A stretch of 64,000 nt of DNA from an uncultured Lachnospiraceae bacterium (GTDB lineage Bacteria > Bacillota > Clostridia > Lachnospirales > Lachnospiraceae): contig CANPUE010000001.1 in the NCBI GenBank assembly GCA_947577185.1, forward strand, positions 1 to 64,000. The letters run 5' to 3'. The translations under genes and the position numbers were made by a program. Positions within the stretch are counted from its first letter, which is position 1, and the number at the start of each line of letters is the position of its first letter. Under the pieces are notes generated by a model that was given only the letters and a program-made list of their open reading frames with translations, was not told the origin of the DNA and did no database searches. Of this stretch, positions 17,753 through 27,349 are shown in pieces.

Positions 17753-18784
17753 ATGTCAAACACACAAAAAACAGTTATCATTGTTGGCAGTATCCTCGCA
17801 ATTCTGATCGTTTTTTCCGTGATAAGCGTGGTGGCGGGCAGAGTCCCTGAGAATGGGGAAGCCACAACCGGAAATACGGCCGGAAATTTGAATAACGGAG
17901 GTTATTTTTGCGAATCAGACGGCGTCGTGTATTTTGCAAACGCATATGACGGCGGTGCGCTCTATTCCATGAATGCGAACGAAACCGAACTGAAAAAGTT
18001 AAACGGCAACTCTGTCGCTTCTATCAATGCCGGTGGAAATTTTCTCTATTATTATATGGAGAGCGGTAAGGACGGCGGCACAGGACTCGGTTATATGGGA
18101 CGCACCGCCGGAATCTACCGGAGTAAGAAAAACGGCAAAAACACCACCTGTCTGAATCGGGCCTATGCTGTCACAATGCAGTTATGCGGAAATTATCTCT
18201 ATTATCAGGACTACAACAAAAAGACCGGCACACAGCTTGCCAAGATCAAAATCGATAAATCCGAACAGGAAATCGTCGCTGATTATGTGATCAACCCGGC
18301 TTCTTATGTTAACGGCACCATCTATTTTAACGGCACACAGGACGATCACGCGCTCTATGCCCTTAATACCATCAACGATTCGATCTCTCCCGTCTGGCAG
18401 GGAAACATCTGGAATCCGGTCTATGCAGACGGCTATGTTTACTATATGGACGTAGCCAATGATTACCGTCTCTGCCGCTACTCCATGACGGAGGATGTCA
18501 TCGAAGTATTGACAAACGATCGTGTTGACTTCTTTAATGTATACAATAATTACATCTATTATCAAAAGAGTTCACAGACGGAACCTGCCTTAAAAAGAAT
18601 GTCTATCGACGGCAGCAGTCCGGAGACTGTAGCAGACGGGGTTTATGAGAATATCAATATTACCTCTCAGTATGTATATTTTAACAGTTTTAAAGAATCG
18701 GTGCCTGTTTATAAGACCCCCACATTTGGCAGTGTAAATGTGACAACATTTGATGCGGCAAGAGACGCCGCGGCAGCAAACTGA
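17753..18784 (+). CDS. Membrane-anchored DUF5050 (beta-propeller-like) protein
   Basis: 343 residues. One N-terminal membrane segment (about 8-28, rich in I and V), then an extracytoplasmic domain of repeated short strands with tyrosine-rich units such as GNFLYYYME, GNYLYYQD, DGYVYYMD and NNYIYYQK. This repeated YxYY pattern is typical of DUF5050/YncE-like propellers. The ATG at 17753 has AAGGAG eight bases upstream. Own promoter and terminator. Function unknown; possibly a surface binding domain. Confidence 0.8.
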   Translation: MSNTQKTVIIVGSILAILIVFSVISVVAGRVPENGEATTGNTAGNLNNGGYFCESDGVVYFANAYDGGALYSMNANETELKKLNGNSVASINAGGNFLYYYMESGKDGGTGLGYMGRTAGIYRSKKNGKNTTCLNRAYAVTMQLCGNYLYYQDYNKKTGTQLAKIKIDKSEQEIVADYVINPASYVNGTIYFNGTQDDHALYALNTINDSISPVWQGNIWNPVYADGYVYYMDVANDYRLCRYSMTEDVIEVLTNDRVDFFNVYNNYIYYQKSSQTEPALKRMSIDGSSPETVADGVYENINITSQYVYFNSFKESVPVYKTPTFGSVNVTTFDAARDAAAAN

Positions 18785-18785
18785 T

Positions 18786-18817
18786 AAAAGCGCAGGCTGA
18801 AACGGCCTGCGCTTTTT
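18786..18817 (+). terminator. Rho-independent terminator
   Basis: AAAAGCGCAGGC, a 7-base loop, GCCTGCGCTTTT and then C; it starts two bases after the DUF5050 gene stop. The following 170 bases up to 18990 hold nothing recognisable. Confidence 0.9.
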
Positions 18818-18990
18818 CATCATAGAGAGTTCTCTTCATTCTCACTTTCATTTCCGTAACATTTGATTCTCAATTGTACGGCATTTTTCTCCTGAATATA
18901 ACACACGTTTGTCATTTCCAGTCAATCATCAAAAAATCAATTCAAAATTTAACATTTTTCGCCATGTAGAAAATACCTGCTGTTTTCGCA

Positions 18991-19581
18991 TTACCGGAGT
19001 CGGAACATCTCCTGATAAACTTTCTCCGGAAGCATCTTGCGATAGATGGAAGAAATCTTCTCTCCCAGCTGTTCTCCGGCATCCGGCGCACCGAGCGGCA
19101 GTACCATCAGCCTGTAATCCACTCCAAAAACACAGCTTCTGTACCCGGTCATGAGAACGCCGTTTCTCTCATAAAAATTAATTCTTCTTTTACGGATCTG
19201 TCTTTCTTCCTCTGAACAGACAGATTCGTCATCTTCCACTTCAAAGATTATGCCGTCCCATTCTCTGCAGTGTTCTTTCAGAAGAGAAAGCGCCTCTGTA
19301 CCATAGCCTTCTCCCCGGTTCTCCTCACAGACTGCAAAGTAATCCAAAAGGAGCATTTGAAGATCTCCATCAGCCATCGTCAGGGCATAGGCGCGCAGCA
19401 CATGATCTTCCTTTGTATAAAAACCATAGCCTTTGTAACACCCGTTATTCCATAATCTCTCAATTGTGGAAAATGATTTCAGTTCATCCGGCGGAAAATC
19501 CAGATGCGCACGGCTGATATAGACTGTCCTGATTTCTTCTAACGATAACGTCCTACTGTAAATACTGCTGGTCAATGACAT
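18991..19581 (-). CDS. GNAT-family N-acetyltransferase
   Basis: Acetyl-CoA-dependent acetyltransferase, 196 residues. The acetyl-CoA loop is CEENRGEGYGTEAL (RxxGxG pattern) near 87-100, preceded by the strand LLLDYFAV and followed by INFYERNGV. Substrate unknown. The ATG overlaps the 3' end of folBK by 29 bases and has AGGAGA upstream, so it is the last gene of the folate operon, though a folate role is not implied by the fold. Confidence 0.88.
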   Translation of the reverse strand: MSLTSSIYSRTLSLEEIRTVYISRAHLDFPPDELKSFSTIERLWNNGCYKGYGFYTKEDHVLRAYALTMADGDLQMLLLDYFAVCEENRGEGYGTEALSLLKEHCREWDGIIFEVEDDESVCSEEERQIRKRRINFYERNGVLMTGYRSCVFGVDYRLMVLPLGAPDAGEQLGEKISSIYRKMLPEKVYQEMFRLR

Positions 19582-20407
19582 GTTTCTCTCCTGATTTCTG
19601 TACTTCTTCGTAAAGCTGTATCACTGTCTTATGCAACACAGGATGCATCTGATAGGGCGCGATCTGCGAGAGCGGCTCTAACACGAAATCTCTGTTCTGC
19701 ATATCCACATGCGGGATCTGCAGACTGTCTGTATACAATACCAGATCATCATAAAAGATGATGTCCAGATCAAGCGTCCTCGGCCCCCAGCGCTGATTTC
19801 TCTCCCTGCCTGCCGCGTTTTCGAGTTCATGGATCCGGTCAAGAAGTTCCTCCGGGGTATACAAAGTCTCCAGCACAAGCGCACCATTAAGGAAATCATC
19901 CTGCTTCACATCCCCGTAGGCCGTCGTCTGTACAAGTTCGGATTCTTTTACTCTTCTGAAATGATCATCCCGCAGGATTTCCTTCACTGCATCTTCTATG
20001 TATTGCTTCCTGTCACCGATATTCGAACCGACAGAAAGAGAAACTTTGTGCCACATACGGGTGATTTTCACGGAAACAGACGAAAAGTCCAGATCGATCG
20101 GAGCCTCCGGTTTACGGATTTCCAGCGTAATGCCTTCTAAGAGCGGAAATTCCGATAAAACTGCCTTAGCAGTTGTCTCCGCCACAGTCTCGATCAGGTT
20201 AAATCCATTCTCACCAATGAATTTATGCATAAAATAACATACGTCTCCATAACTGGTCGTCAGTTCCCGATTATCTTCTTTGCCTGCTTTCCTCAGATCC
20301 GCATACAGAACAGCGTTGACATAGAAGTTCTGCCCTTTCTCTTTTTCTTCCTGATAAACTCCATGATAAGCATATACCTGCAGATCATCTATTCTGATCT
20401 CATCCAT
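19553..20407 (-). CDS. folK: Fused dihydroneopterin aldolase / HPPK (FolB-FolK)
   Basis: Two consecutive folate steps in one protein of 284 residues: dihydroneopterin aldolase (residues 1-117; IDDLQVYAYHGVYQEEK, NLIETVAETTAKAVL) and 6-hydroxymethyl-dihydropterin pyrophosphokinase (from about 120; LSVGSNIGDRKQYI, RWGPRTLDLDIIFYDD). Start at ATG 20407, with AAAGGAG upstream. This FolB-FolK fusion is common in Clostridia. It follows folP by 54 bases and precedes the GNAT gene. Confidence 0.95.
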   Translation of the reverse strand: MDEIRIDDLQVYAYHGVYQEEKEKGQNFYVNAVLYADLRKAGKEDNRELTTSYGDVCYFMHKFIGENGFNLIETVAETTAKAVLSEFPLLEGITLEIRKPEAPIDLDFSSVSVKITRMWHKVSLSVGSNIGDRKQYIEDAVKEILRDDHFRRVKESELVQTTAYGDVKQDDFLNGALVLETLYTPEELLDRIHELENAAGRERNQRWGPRTLDLDIIFYDDLVLYTDSLQIPHVDMQNRDFVLEPLSQIAPYQMHPVLHKTVIQLYEEVQKSGEKHVIDQQYLQ

Positions 20408-20461
20408 GGCCCGGCTCCTTTCCTGCTCCTTTGATTTATACAATTGTCTGTTCCCTCTGTC

Positions 20462-21268
20462 TTATTTTTGTAAAATAGCTTCTGTCATTTTAATTGTTCT
20501 GACATTTTCCTTCACATCATGTACCCGCACGAACATTGCCCCCTTCTTAACGGCAAAGACTGTCGTCGCAAGCGTTCCCTCCAGTCTTTCCGAAGCAGGC
20601 AGATCAAGCGCCGTACCGATCACAGACTTTCTGCTCGCACCAAGCATCAGCGGGTAGCCGAAGCTGTGCAGAACTTCCAGGCGCCTGATCACTTCAAGAT
20701 TATTCTCATAGGTCTTTCCAAAGCCAATCCCCGGATCCAGAATGATCTTTTCATCCGCGATCCCTGCCTGACGGGCAATCTGTATCGTCTCCGCGAGATC
20801 CTTTAAAATGTCCTGCATATAGTCCCTGGAATCAGTATCCTGACGGTTATGCATCAATATGCAGGGAATTCCTGCATCCACAACCAATTTTGCAAGATTT
20901 CCATCATCCTTAAATCCCCAAATGTCATTGATCATATCGATTCCGGCGGCAATTCCTTCTTTGGCGACGCCGCTCTTATAGGTATCCAGCGAAAGCGGTA
21001 TGTCAAATCTGGATTTAATTTGTTCAATTACCGGAATAACTCTTTCGATCTCCTCTGCGTCGGATATTCTCTCATATCCCGGCCGCGTTGACTCGCCGCC
21101 AATGTCGATCACATCCACACCCTCATTGATCATCTCTTCCACGTGAAAAAGAGCGGCATCTACCTGCTGATACCGGCCGCCGTCCGAAAAGGAGTCCGGC
21201 GTCACATTCAAAATTCCCATAACATGTGTGTGTCCCTTAATTGCAAATTCCCTGTTTCCAATTTTCAT
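20462..21268 (-). CDS. folP: Dihydropteroate synthase
   Basis: Condenses dihydropterin pyrophosphate with p-aminobenzoate; the sulfonamide target. 268 residues from ATG 21268; a start at 21298 is possible but would add a basic tail not usual in the family. NVTPDSFSDGG at 21-31 and DIGGESTRPG are the two signature blocks; DINDIWGF-like MINDIWGF, ILDPGIGFGKT and LGASRKSVIG complete the TIM-barrel set. Between folE and folBK. Confidence 0.96.
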   Translation of the reverse strand: MKIGNREFAIKGHTHVMGILNVTPDSFSDGGRYQQVDAALFHVEEMINEGVDVIDIGGESTRPGYERISDAEEIERVIPVIEQIKSRFDIPLSLDTYKSGVAKEGIAAGIDMINDIWGFKDDGNLAKLVVDAGIPCILMHNRQDTDSRDYMQDILKDLAETIQIARQAGIADEKIILDPGIGFGKTYENNLEVIRRLEVLHSFGYPLMLGASRKSVIGTALDLPASERLEGTLATTVFAVKKGAMFVRVHDVKENVRTIKMTEAILQK

Positions 21269-21294
21269 TTTACAAACTCTCTCCCTTCTTACTC

Positions 21295-21864
21295 TCATTC
21301 TGTTTTTGTTTCTTTTATCATCTGAAAGAAGTTATTCTGCAAGACCGTATCCTCCTCAAAACAACCTCTTTTAGCCACCGTTAAAGTCGTGCTGCCCGGT
21401 TTTTTGACGCCCCGCATGGTCATGCACATATGCTCTGCCTCCACCATGACCATAACCCCCTGCGGCTTTAAATAACGCATGACTGCATCCGCAATCTGCC
21501 CCGTCATCTGTTCCTGTATCTGCGGCCTTCTCGCATAGACCTCCACTGTCCGGGCCAGTTTGCTCAGTCCCGCCACCCTGCCGTCCGGCACATAGGCAAT
21601 ATGTGCTTTTCCATAAAAAGGCAGAAAGTGATGTTCGCAGACAGAATAAAATACAATCTCTTTTTCCAGAACCATCTCATTGCGGTCAACGGAAAAGGTC
21701 TTCTGTAAATGTACGGACGCATCTTCTTCCATCCCCGAAAACAATTCCGTACACATGCGCGCAATCCGCTCCGGGGTTTCCCTAAGTCCTTCCCTGGCCG
21801 GATCTTCCCCGATTCCTTCCAAAAATAATGTCACTGCTTCCTCAATTTTCTTCTGATTTACCAT
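21295..21864 (-). CDS. folE: GTP cyclohydrolase I
   Basis: First step of folate synthesis, GTP to dihydroneopterin triphosphate; zinc enzyme, 189 residues. Zinc ligands are C76 and H79 in VCEHHFLPF and C147 in [29 protein letters not shown] is the core family signature region (about 99-117). Start overlaps folC by 23 bases and the stop lies 26 bases before folP. Confidence 0.97.
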   Translation of the reverse strand: MVNQKKIEEAVTLFLEGIGEDPAREGLRETPERIARMCTELFSGMEEDASVHLQKTFSVDRNEMVLEKEIVFYSVCEHHFLPFYGKAHIAYVPDGRVAGLSKLARTVEVYARRPQIQEQMTGQIADAVMRYLKPQGVMVMVEAEHMCMTMRGVKKPGSTTLTVAKRGCFEEDTVLQNNFFQMIKETKTE

Positions 21865-23173
21865 GAGAATCTCTCCTGATCCTGTCTCTGTGTTCTATGA
21901 TCCTGATCAGCCCGCCCGCGATCGTAAGGGACCCAAATGCTATAACAACTGTATTTTTTTCTTTTCCTGCAAGCAGACAGGCCATTTCCACCGCTTCCTG
22001 CAGGCTGTCTGCCACAGTCACACGCCCGTGAACGGCTCCCGCCGCCTGCGCCAGCTCGTACGCGCCAAGCGCACGTGTCTGCTCCGGCGGAGTGACTGTG
22101 ATAATATGTTCCGCATAGGGTGCCGTCAGCTGAAGCACTTTATCATACTCTTTGTCTCTCAACATCCCTATTATATAGATTATTCTTTTATTTGTAAAAT
22201 AAAACTGTATGGATTCTGTCAGTTTTAATGCAGCGTCTTCATTATGCGCCCCGTCCACAACAAAAACCGGATTCTTTCCGATCACACTGAAACGCCCCGG
22301 CCATTTTGTCTGCACAAGTCCGCGCCTGAGCCGGGCCTCCGATACGGCAAACCCCGCTTCCCGCAGAGAATCGACCACCGTTACCGCCAAAACCGCATTT
22401 TCGATCTGGCAGCATCCGGCCAGTGAGATCTCCAGATCACGGTATGCGCCAAAGTGAAATCGCTGCTTTGTCAATCCATAGCGGATTCGGGATGCCTGTG
22501 CCGCCCCGGCAGTCCTTACCCTGCACCCGCACGCTGCCGCTTTCTCTTCGATTACCTGCATCGCCTCCGGTTTCTGCACACAGGATACGACGGTACAGTT
22601 CTCCTTAATGATCCCTGCCTTTTGCCCGGCGATCTCTTCTAATGTATCGCCAAGCAGGGCCATGTGATCCCTGCTGATCGAAGTAAATACCGCGCACAGC
22701 GTCGTACGGATGACATTCGTAGCATCCATACTGCCGCCAAGCCCGGTTTCCAGCACGACAATATCACACTTTTCGTCCAGAAAATAAAGAAATGCGATCG
22801 CCGTCTCAATCTCGAACATCGTAGGATGCGGCATTCCCTCGTTCTCCATCCGGTCTGCCATCGCTGCCGCTTTCTCCAGATACCTGCAAAAAGCAGACTG
22901 CGTCATCCACTTTCCTCCTGTCTGAAACCGTTCCCTGTAATCAAAAATAACAGGTGATATATAACGTCCCACACGATATCCCGCCGTCTGCAATATGGTC
23001 GAAACATAGGCCGATACAGAGCCTTTGCCATTTGTTCCCGCTATGTGCACAAATCTGAGCTGATCCTGCGGATCTCCGAGCAGCTGACACAGCCTGCGCA
23101 TGCCCGCCAGTCCATACACACTGCCCTTTTTCTGCAGTCCCTCCACATACTCCATTGCTTCTTTATAATTCAT
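21842..23173 (-). CDS. folC: Folylpolyglutamate synthase / dihydrofolate synthase
   Basis: Adds glutamate to dihydropteroate and folates; Mur-ligase superfamily, 443 residues from ATG 23173 (AGGAG upstream). P-loop GTNGKGSV at 46-53, [13 protein letters not shown], then the glycine-rich [13 protein letters not shown] and [21 protein letters not shown]-terminal domain with DGAHNEDAA. It heads the order folC-folE-folP-folBK-GNAT. A THF riboswitch was looked for upstream and not seen. Confidence 0.95.
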   Translation of the reverse strand: MNYKEAMEYVEGLQKKGSVYGLAGMRRLCQLLGDPQDQLRFVHIAGTNGKGSVSAYVSTILQTAGYRVGRYISPVIFDYRERFQTGGKWMTQSAFCRYLEKAAAMADRMENEGMPHPTMFEIETAIAFLYFLDEKCDIVVLETGLGGSMDATNVIRTTLCAVFTSISRDHMALLGDTLEEIAGQKAGIIKENCTVVSCVQKPEAMQVIEEKAAACGCRVRTAGAAQASRIRYGLTKQRFHFGAYRDLEISLAGCCQIENAVLAVTVVDSLREAGFAVSEARLRRGLVQTKWPGRFSVIGKNPVFVVDGAHNEDAALKLTESIQFYFTNKRIIYIIGMLRDKEYDKVLQLTAPYAEHIITVTPPEQTRALGAYELAQAAGAVHGRVTVADSLQEAVEMACLLAGKEKNTVVIAFGSLTIAGGLIRIIEHRDRIRRDSHGKSEEN

Positions 23174-23239
23174 CGTCCGCTCCTGTACAATTCCACTGCT
23201 TCCCTGTATATTTTTCTGTTTCCCGGGCAGACTATTGTC

Positions 23240-23656
23240 ATGAAAAATTTTGTCCATAACTTTATCCACTGCGGGCTGCTTGGCTGGTGTCTGGAAATCC
23301 TCTTCACCGCCTTTCATGCCTTCCGGAGAAGGGAAATGAAACTGCCCGGCATCACGTCGATCTGGATGTTTCCCATCTACGGAATGGCCGCTTTCTTAGC
23401 GCCCGTAAGCCGCCTCTTAAAAGGCAGAAATTTCATATTCCGCGGTTTCGTCTACACCGGCATCATCTTTTTCGGTGAATTTGTGTCCGGAACTGTGCTG
23501 GACCGAAAAGGCCTCTGTCCCTGGAACTATGAAAGTTCCAGATGGAATATCCGCAAAGTGATCCGGCTCGACTACGCTCCCTGCTGGTTTCTCTCCGGTC
23601 TTTTGTTTGAACGGCTTCTAACAGAAAGCGACCGGCTCGCGCAGGAAAAATCCTGA
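23240..23656 (+). CDS. CmpB-like small membrane protein
   Basis: 138 residues, divergent from folC. Several membrane segments (FIHCGLLGWCLEILFTAF, GITSIWMFPIYGMAAFL, GFVYTGIIFFGEFVSG) and the motif LCPWNYESSRWNI with WNY resemble the ABC_trans_CmpB family (putative permease; PF06541-like). The ATG at 23240 is chosen by homology-like length; the ribosome site is weak (GGGCAG). Function not established. Confidence 0.75.
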   Translation: MKNFVHNFIHCGLLGWCLEILFTAFHAFRRREMKLPGITSIWMFPIYGMAAFLAPVSRLLKGRNFIFRGFVYTGIIFFGEFVSGTVLDRKGLCPWNYESSRWNIRKVIRLDYAPCWFLSGLLFERLLTESDRLAQEKS

Positions 23657-23694
23657 TCTCCGGGCCGGCATCACAGGCCGTCAATGTCCTGTGG

Positions 23695-24066
23695 TTATTC
23701 CATGTCATCGATATCCGCACAATCAGAGCCAATGTCCAGGGTATTCAGGGTGCGGCGTTTTCTCCGCGCCTCCTCTGATTCTTTCAGAATAAAGTTTTTC
23801 ACATCTCTCGCATTTTTGATATGTTCTAGGAGAAGTCTCGGATGCGTGGTATCTCCGGTATAACAGACAACTGTGCCCAGTCCGAAAATACGCTCCATGA
23901 AGCTTACCTCCAGTTCCACATCCTGTACTTTATACATATAACAGTCGTTTTCCTTTGTGTTTAAGAAACCACTGTTGATCGTGATAACCTCCTCCTCAAT
24001 CGTATACTTCGTAAATGTAAACGGAAGTGCAAAAAATGTCCACCGCTTTCTCTCCAGATACGCCAT
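23695..24066 (-). CDS. PH-like domain protein
   Basis: 123 residues; the alternating strands ([50 protein letters not shown]) and final helix fit the bacterial PH domain of YdbS/DUF304 type but without membrane segments. The tail is charged ([10 protein letters not shown]). Own promoter at 24102-24130. Function unknown. Confidence 0.78.
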   Translation of the reverse strand: MAYLERKRWTFFALPFTFTKYTIEEEVITINSGFLNTKENDCYMYKVQDVELEVSFMERIFGLGTVVCYTGDTTHPRLLLEHIKNARDVKNFILKESEEARRKRRTLNTLDIGSDCADIDDME

Positions 24067-24101
24067 ATGATATCCCTGCTTTCTTTTGCTCTTTTTTATT
24101 T

Positions 24102-24130
24102 AATATATCATATTATCGCGTATTCTACAA
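24102..24130 (-). promoter_or_regulatory. Promoter for the PH-like gene
   Basis: Minus strand TTGTAG (24130-24125), 17-base spacer, TATATT (24107-24102), 35 bases before the ATG. Confidence 0.5.
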
Positions 24131-24131
24131 C

Positions 24132-24659
24132 TTACGATTTTTCCGCCTTCCCGCTGCGGATTCCTGCTATGATACCGATCACAAAGATTCCCGCCGCCAG
24201 CAGGACAATCACCCCGATCCAGATTTTAGAGCGGCGCGCGTCCTCTCTGTACTTTTCAACCGATTCTACGACAAACTTTGCCTCCTGCTGTGTTTCTTCC
24301 ATTTCCTCATCCAGCTCCTCTACATTCATCTCCAACGGGCAAAGCGATGCCTTCGGCACATACCCCTCCTCATCCTGATAAATGACCAGATACCATCCCT
24401 CTCCGGTTTCTCTGGCGGCAAAAACAGGCACATCCTTTTCATAGGTCCAGAGCGTCTCCGCGCCCGCATCCGGTTCTGCTTTCACATCGACATCCTCTGT
24501 AGTCTTCATCAGACTGCCTGACTGAGCTGACGCATCATCCGCCATATCAACTGCCGCAGCCTCTGTCTCCAATCCATACGCCGGCCTTCCCGCCAGTATG
24601 CAGAAAACCCCCATCCCCGCTAACATGATCGTTAACGCTTTCATTCCTTTTTTCTTCAT
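24132..24659 (-). CDS. Secreted/membrane SH3-domain protein
   Basis: 175 residues: signal peptide about 1-29, a spacer, an SH3b-like domain about 65-108 (VPVFAARETGEGWYLV, EGYVPKASL), an acidic predicted coiled coil about 110-142, one membrane segment about 146-166 and a short basic tail. Topology puts the SH3 domain outside. Its start overlaps the flippase stop by 4 bases (ATGA), so it is the last gene of glycan operon 1 and may bind wall or help anchor the assembly machinery. Confidence 0.82.
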   Translation of the reverse strand: MKKKGMKALTIMLAGMGVFCILAGRPAYGLETEAAAVDMADDASAQSGSLMKTTEDVDVKAEPDAGAETLWTYEKDVPVFAARETGEGWYLVIYQDEEGYVPKASLCPLEMNVEELDEEMEETQQEAKFVVESVEKYREDARRSKIWIGVIVLLAAGIFVIGIIAGIRSGKAEKS

Positions 24660-26194
24660 CGTTTTGCATTCTCCTTTTTCGTTCTGACCAATGACAGAAA
24701 ATCCTGGTCTTTTCTATTTGCAATCGCTAACACGATATTGCACATGGTAACTAAGAGCACCACCTGGCCGATTAGTTCCTGCAGACTTGCCGCATGAAAA
24801 AGTCCGCTCGTCTTTACGAGCACACACAGAAAAAAAACAGCACAGGAAAACTTTATGTAAACCGCCCAATAAGCACGAAGCGGCTCCTCAAACTCATATC
24901 GATACAGCAAATAAGGTTCTCTCCACCAGACTGTAAACAGCGTAGAGACTGCCGTACCCAGAATAACACCTGATATACCCAGATTTTTCACCAGCAAAAC
25001 AGATAAGACGAGATTCACGGCCGCCTCGATCAGCGGACGCACCAAATCCCTGTTAAACAGACCGCTGGCATTAATATAAGAAATATTGACGAATCTCGCC
25101 GTTCCCAGAAAGAAATTCAACACCAAGACAGGCCGCAGGGAAGTGCCGCACAGTATATTCTGCCCCTGCCACAGCACGATGGCGTCATCAAGCAGCGCAT
25201 ACAGGCATACCGATACGACTGACACGATCCATAAATTAATAAGGTGCAGCTTCCGGTAAAGCCGGTACCGCTCCTTTTTTGGCAGCACGGCATGCGCATT
25301 TCCAATACTTCCATTAAAATTTCCCAACACTTTTCCAAGCATGGACTGTATCGAACCGGTCACCAGTGAATAATCCGCATAATGTCCCAGCCTTCCAAGT
25401 CCTGTGTGTGCCGCCAATATGAGATTGTCCGTACTGTTGACCACCGTTGCGCCGATCCGGTGAAAAAGCATTGCACCGACATCTCTCCAGACAGCCTTTA
25501 ACCGACTGTACGGCGTTTTGCACGGATATTCAAACACCGGCCGATAGCGCCTTGCGATTCCCGCGTTCAGGAGCGCATTGTATAACACGCCAATCACCAC
25601 CGCACCGGCCATCATCGCCGTATAATCCCGTGTCCGGATCAGAATCATGCACTGGCCCAGATACTGGAGCAGCATCCTGACGCATAGACAGACCGCCAGC
25701 GCCCCGCCTCTCTGATCTGCCGCCAGAAGCGTCTGCCTGTCAGAAAACAGATAACCGGAAACACACTGGATCAAAAACAACAGGTAGATCGCTTTCATCT
25801 GAATGTCTCCCGGTAATTCGGCACGGTCTTTCAGAAAAAAAGTAAGGCAGTTGAAAAACAGAAGACCGGATACTGCGATCACACAGGCGATGGCACGGTA
25901 CAGTACTCTATAGAGTTTCATCCATTCCGCGACGCTTTTGATATCATGATTTTTGATCGGCTCATACAAATACCAGGCGATGAGGTTACCGATCCCAAGT
26001 TCCGCAAAGGACAGGATCTGCATCACATTGCCGAACAGTCCTTCTATCCCCAGATATTCCCGCGAAAGGATCCTGACAAAAACCGTCCTGTAAATAAAAA
26101 CAGCGGCCGTACTGACCACATAAGAAACCGCATATCCCCAAAAAGTCTTTTTTATATTCTGCGTCCTGTCTGAGCCGTTAAAGACCGTATCCAT
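24656..26194 (-). CDS. Polysaccharide flippase (Wzx-like), operon 1
   Basis: Predicted to flip lipid-linked glycan units across the membrane. 512 residues from ATG 26194, about 12-14 membrane segments; the N-terminus (WGYAVSYVVSTAAVFIYR, LSREYLGIEGLFGNV) and the amphipathic LGRLGHYADYSLVTGSI are typical of the MOP/PST family. It follows the GT4 gene by 66 bases and overlaps the SH3 gene. Operon 2 has its own unrelated-looking flippase. Confidence 0.9.
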   Translation of the reverse strand: MDTVFNGSDRTQNIKKTFWGYAVSYVVSTAAVFIYRTVFVRILSREYLGIEGLFGNVMQILSFAELGIGNLIAWYLYEPIKNHDIKSVAEWMKLYRVLYRAIACVIAVSGLLFFNCLTFFLKDRAELPGDIQMKAIYLLFLIQCVSGYLFSDRQTLLAADQRGGALAVCLCVRMLLQYLGQCMILIRTRDYTAMMAGAVVIGVLYNALLNAGIARRYRPVFEYPCKTPYSRLKAVWRDVGAMLFHRIGATVVNSTDNLILAAHTGLGRLGHYADYSLVTGSIQSMLGKVLGNFNGSIGNAHAVLPKKERYRLYRKLHLINLWIVSVVSVCLYALLDDAIVLWQGQNILCGTSLRPVLVLNFFLGTARFVNISYINASGLFNRDLVRPLIEAAVNLVLSVLLVKNLGISGVILGTAVSTLFTVWWREPYLLYRYEFEEPLRAYWAVYIKFSCAVFFLCVLVKTSGLFHAASLQELIGQVVLLVTMCNIVLAIANRKDQDFLSLVRTKKENAKR

Positions 26195-26260
26195 CCGAAA
26201 TAACCTCTCAACCGTTTCTCCCTGAAATTTTATCCTGCGGATTATCATAACGAATGTGAT

Positions 26261-27349
26261 TTATTCTTCCTGCATGATCTTTCCAAGAAGTGTCTCCCAC
26301 TGACCGGCCGCCCTCTCCCACGTATATTTTTCCAGTACGCCGGCCGGCTCTTTTGTCAGTTTCTCTAAAAGAACCGCATTCAGATCATCCGACGGCTCGT
26401 ACGGATCAATATAGTGAACCGTATCCCCGTAAATCTCTCTGAGCACAGGGATGTCTGAGGCAATCACCGGTGTCCCCAGCGCCAGCGCCTCCAGCGGCGG
26501 AATTCCAAAGCCTTCCTCCAGCGACGGAAACAGCAGCGCTTTCGCTCCCCGCAACAAAAACTTCATGTAACCGTCTGTGATCTGTCCAAGCCAGATTACA
26601 TTATCCGGTATGCACATTTTCACACCCGCATAATCGTCACGCACCTTCCCTGCCGCCACAAACAGTTCTCCCGGCATGTTTCCTGCTGTCTGAAAGATCC
26701 AGTCTATGTTTTTATGCGCATTGACATTCCCTATGAAAAGAAAATATTCTCCGCACCGGATCCTGCCGTCCCTGCGTTCATCCGTCTCTTCGATCTGCAT
26801 CATATGTTCCCAGCCGTTCCCGATCACCACGATCTTTTCTTCCGCAATCCCAAAACGCCTGATGATGCATTGTCTGGAGTATTCCGAAACCGTAACGATA
26901 CACCGTTCTTTCCTTTTTTTCCAAAACACATTTTCACAAAACAACAGCTTTGCCTTCCAGTGTTCATACCAGAGCCGGGCCCGCGCACGGGGCAGAAAAT
27001 GCATAGACTCCCCGGCGCTCCTTAACGGTATCAGATCGTGTATCATGGAAACGGAACCTGCTATCAGACTGCATCTGTTTTCAAAATTCACATAACATGC
27101 GTTTTTTTCTTTTACATATTGTTTCATGAGCACTCTCGTCCACAGGATCCGCCTTTTATAACTCCTTTTTGCCCTGATCACTTCGATATTGTTCAGTCTG
27201 GGAACGGTACGTGCCTCTTGCGGAACGATCAGCATAATCTTTCCTTTCGGAAAACGATTGTCTAATCTTTTGACAATTTCTGCCGCATAGCGTGGAATCC
27301 CGTTTATCGGTTCCACGACAAAATGTCCGTCTATCACTATTTTGTTCAT
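26261..27349 (-). CDS. GT4-family glycosyltransferase
   Basis: Retaining GT-B glycosyltransferase, 362 residues. The C-terminal donor domain shows FIGNVNAHKNIDWIF (about 227) and PSLEEGFGIPPLEAL (about 274-288, E-x7-E pattern) followed by GTPVIASD. The acceptor domain has HDLIPL and VSEYSRQ. The gene overlaps the end of the upstream GT32 frame by 194 bases, which is odd (see findings). Probably adds a sugar to the operon 1 repeat unit. Confidence 0.9.
   Translation of the reverse strand: MNKIVIDGHFVVEPINGIPRYAAEIVKRLDNRFPKGKIMLIVPQEARTVPRLNNIEVIRAKRSYKRRILWTRVLMKQYVKEKNACYVNFENRCSLIAGSVSMIHDLIPLRSAGESMHFLPRARARLWYEHWKAKLLFCENVFWKKRKERCIVTVSEYSRQCIIRRFGIAEEKIVVIGNGWEHMMQIEETDERRDGRIRCGEYFLFIGNVNAHKNIDWIFQTAGNMPGELFVAAGKVRDDYAGVKMCIPDNVIWLGQITDGYMKFLLRGAKALLFPSLEEGFGIPPLEALALGTPVIASDIPVLREIYGDTVHYIDPYEPSDDLNAVLLEKLTKEPAGVLEKYTWERAAGQWETLLGKIMQEE

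Noticed and set aside
23174-23239. THF riboswitch upstream of folC
   Set aside because: Only 66 bases separate the divergent genes and no matching conserved core was seen.
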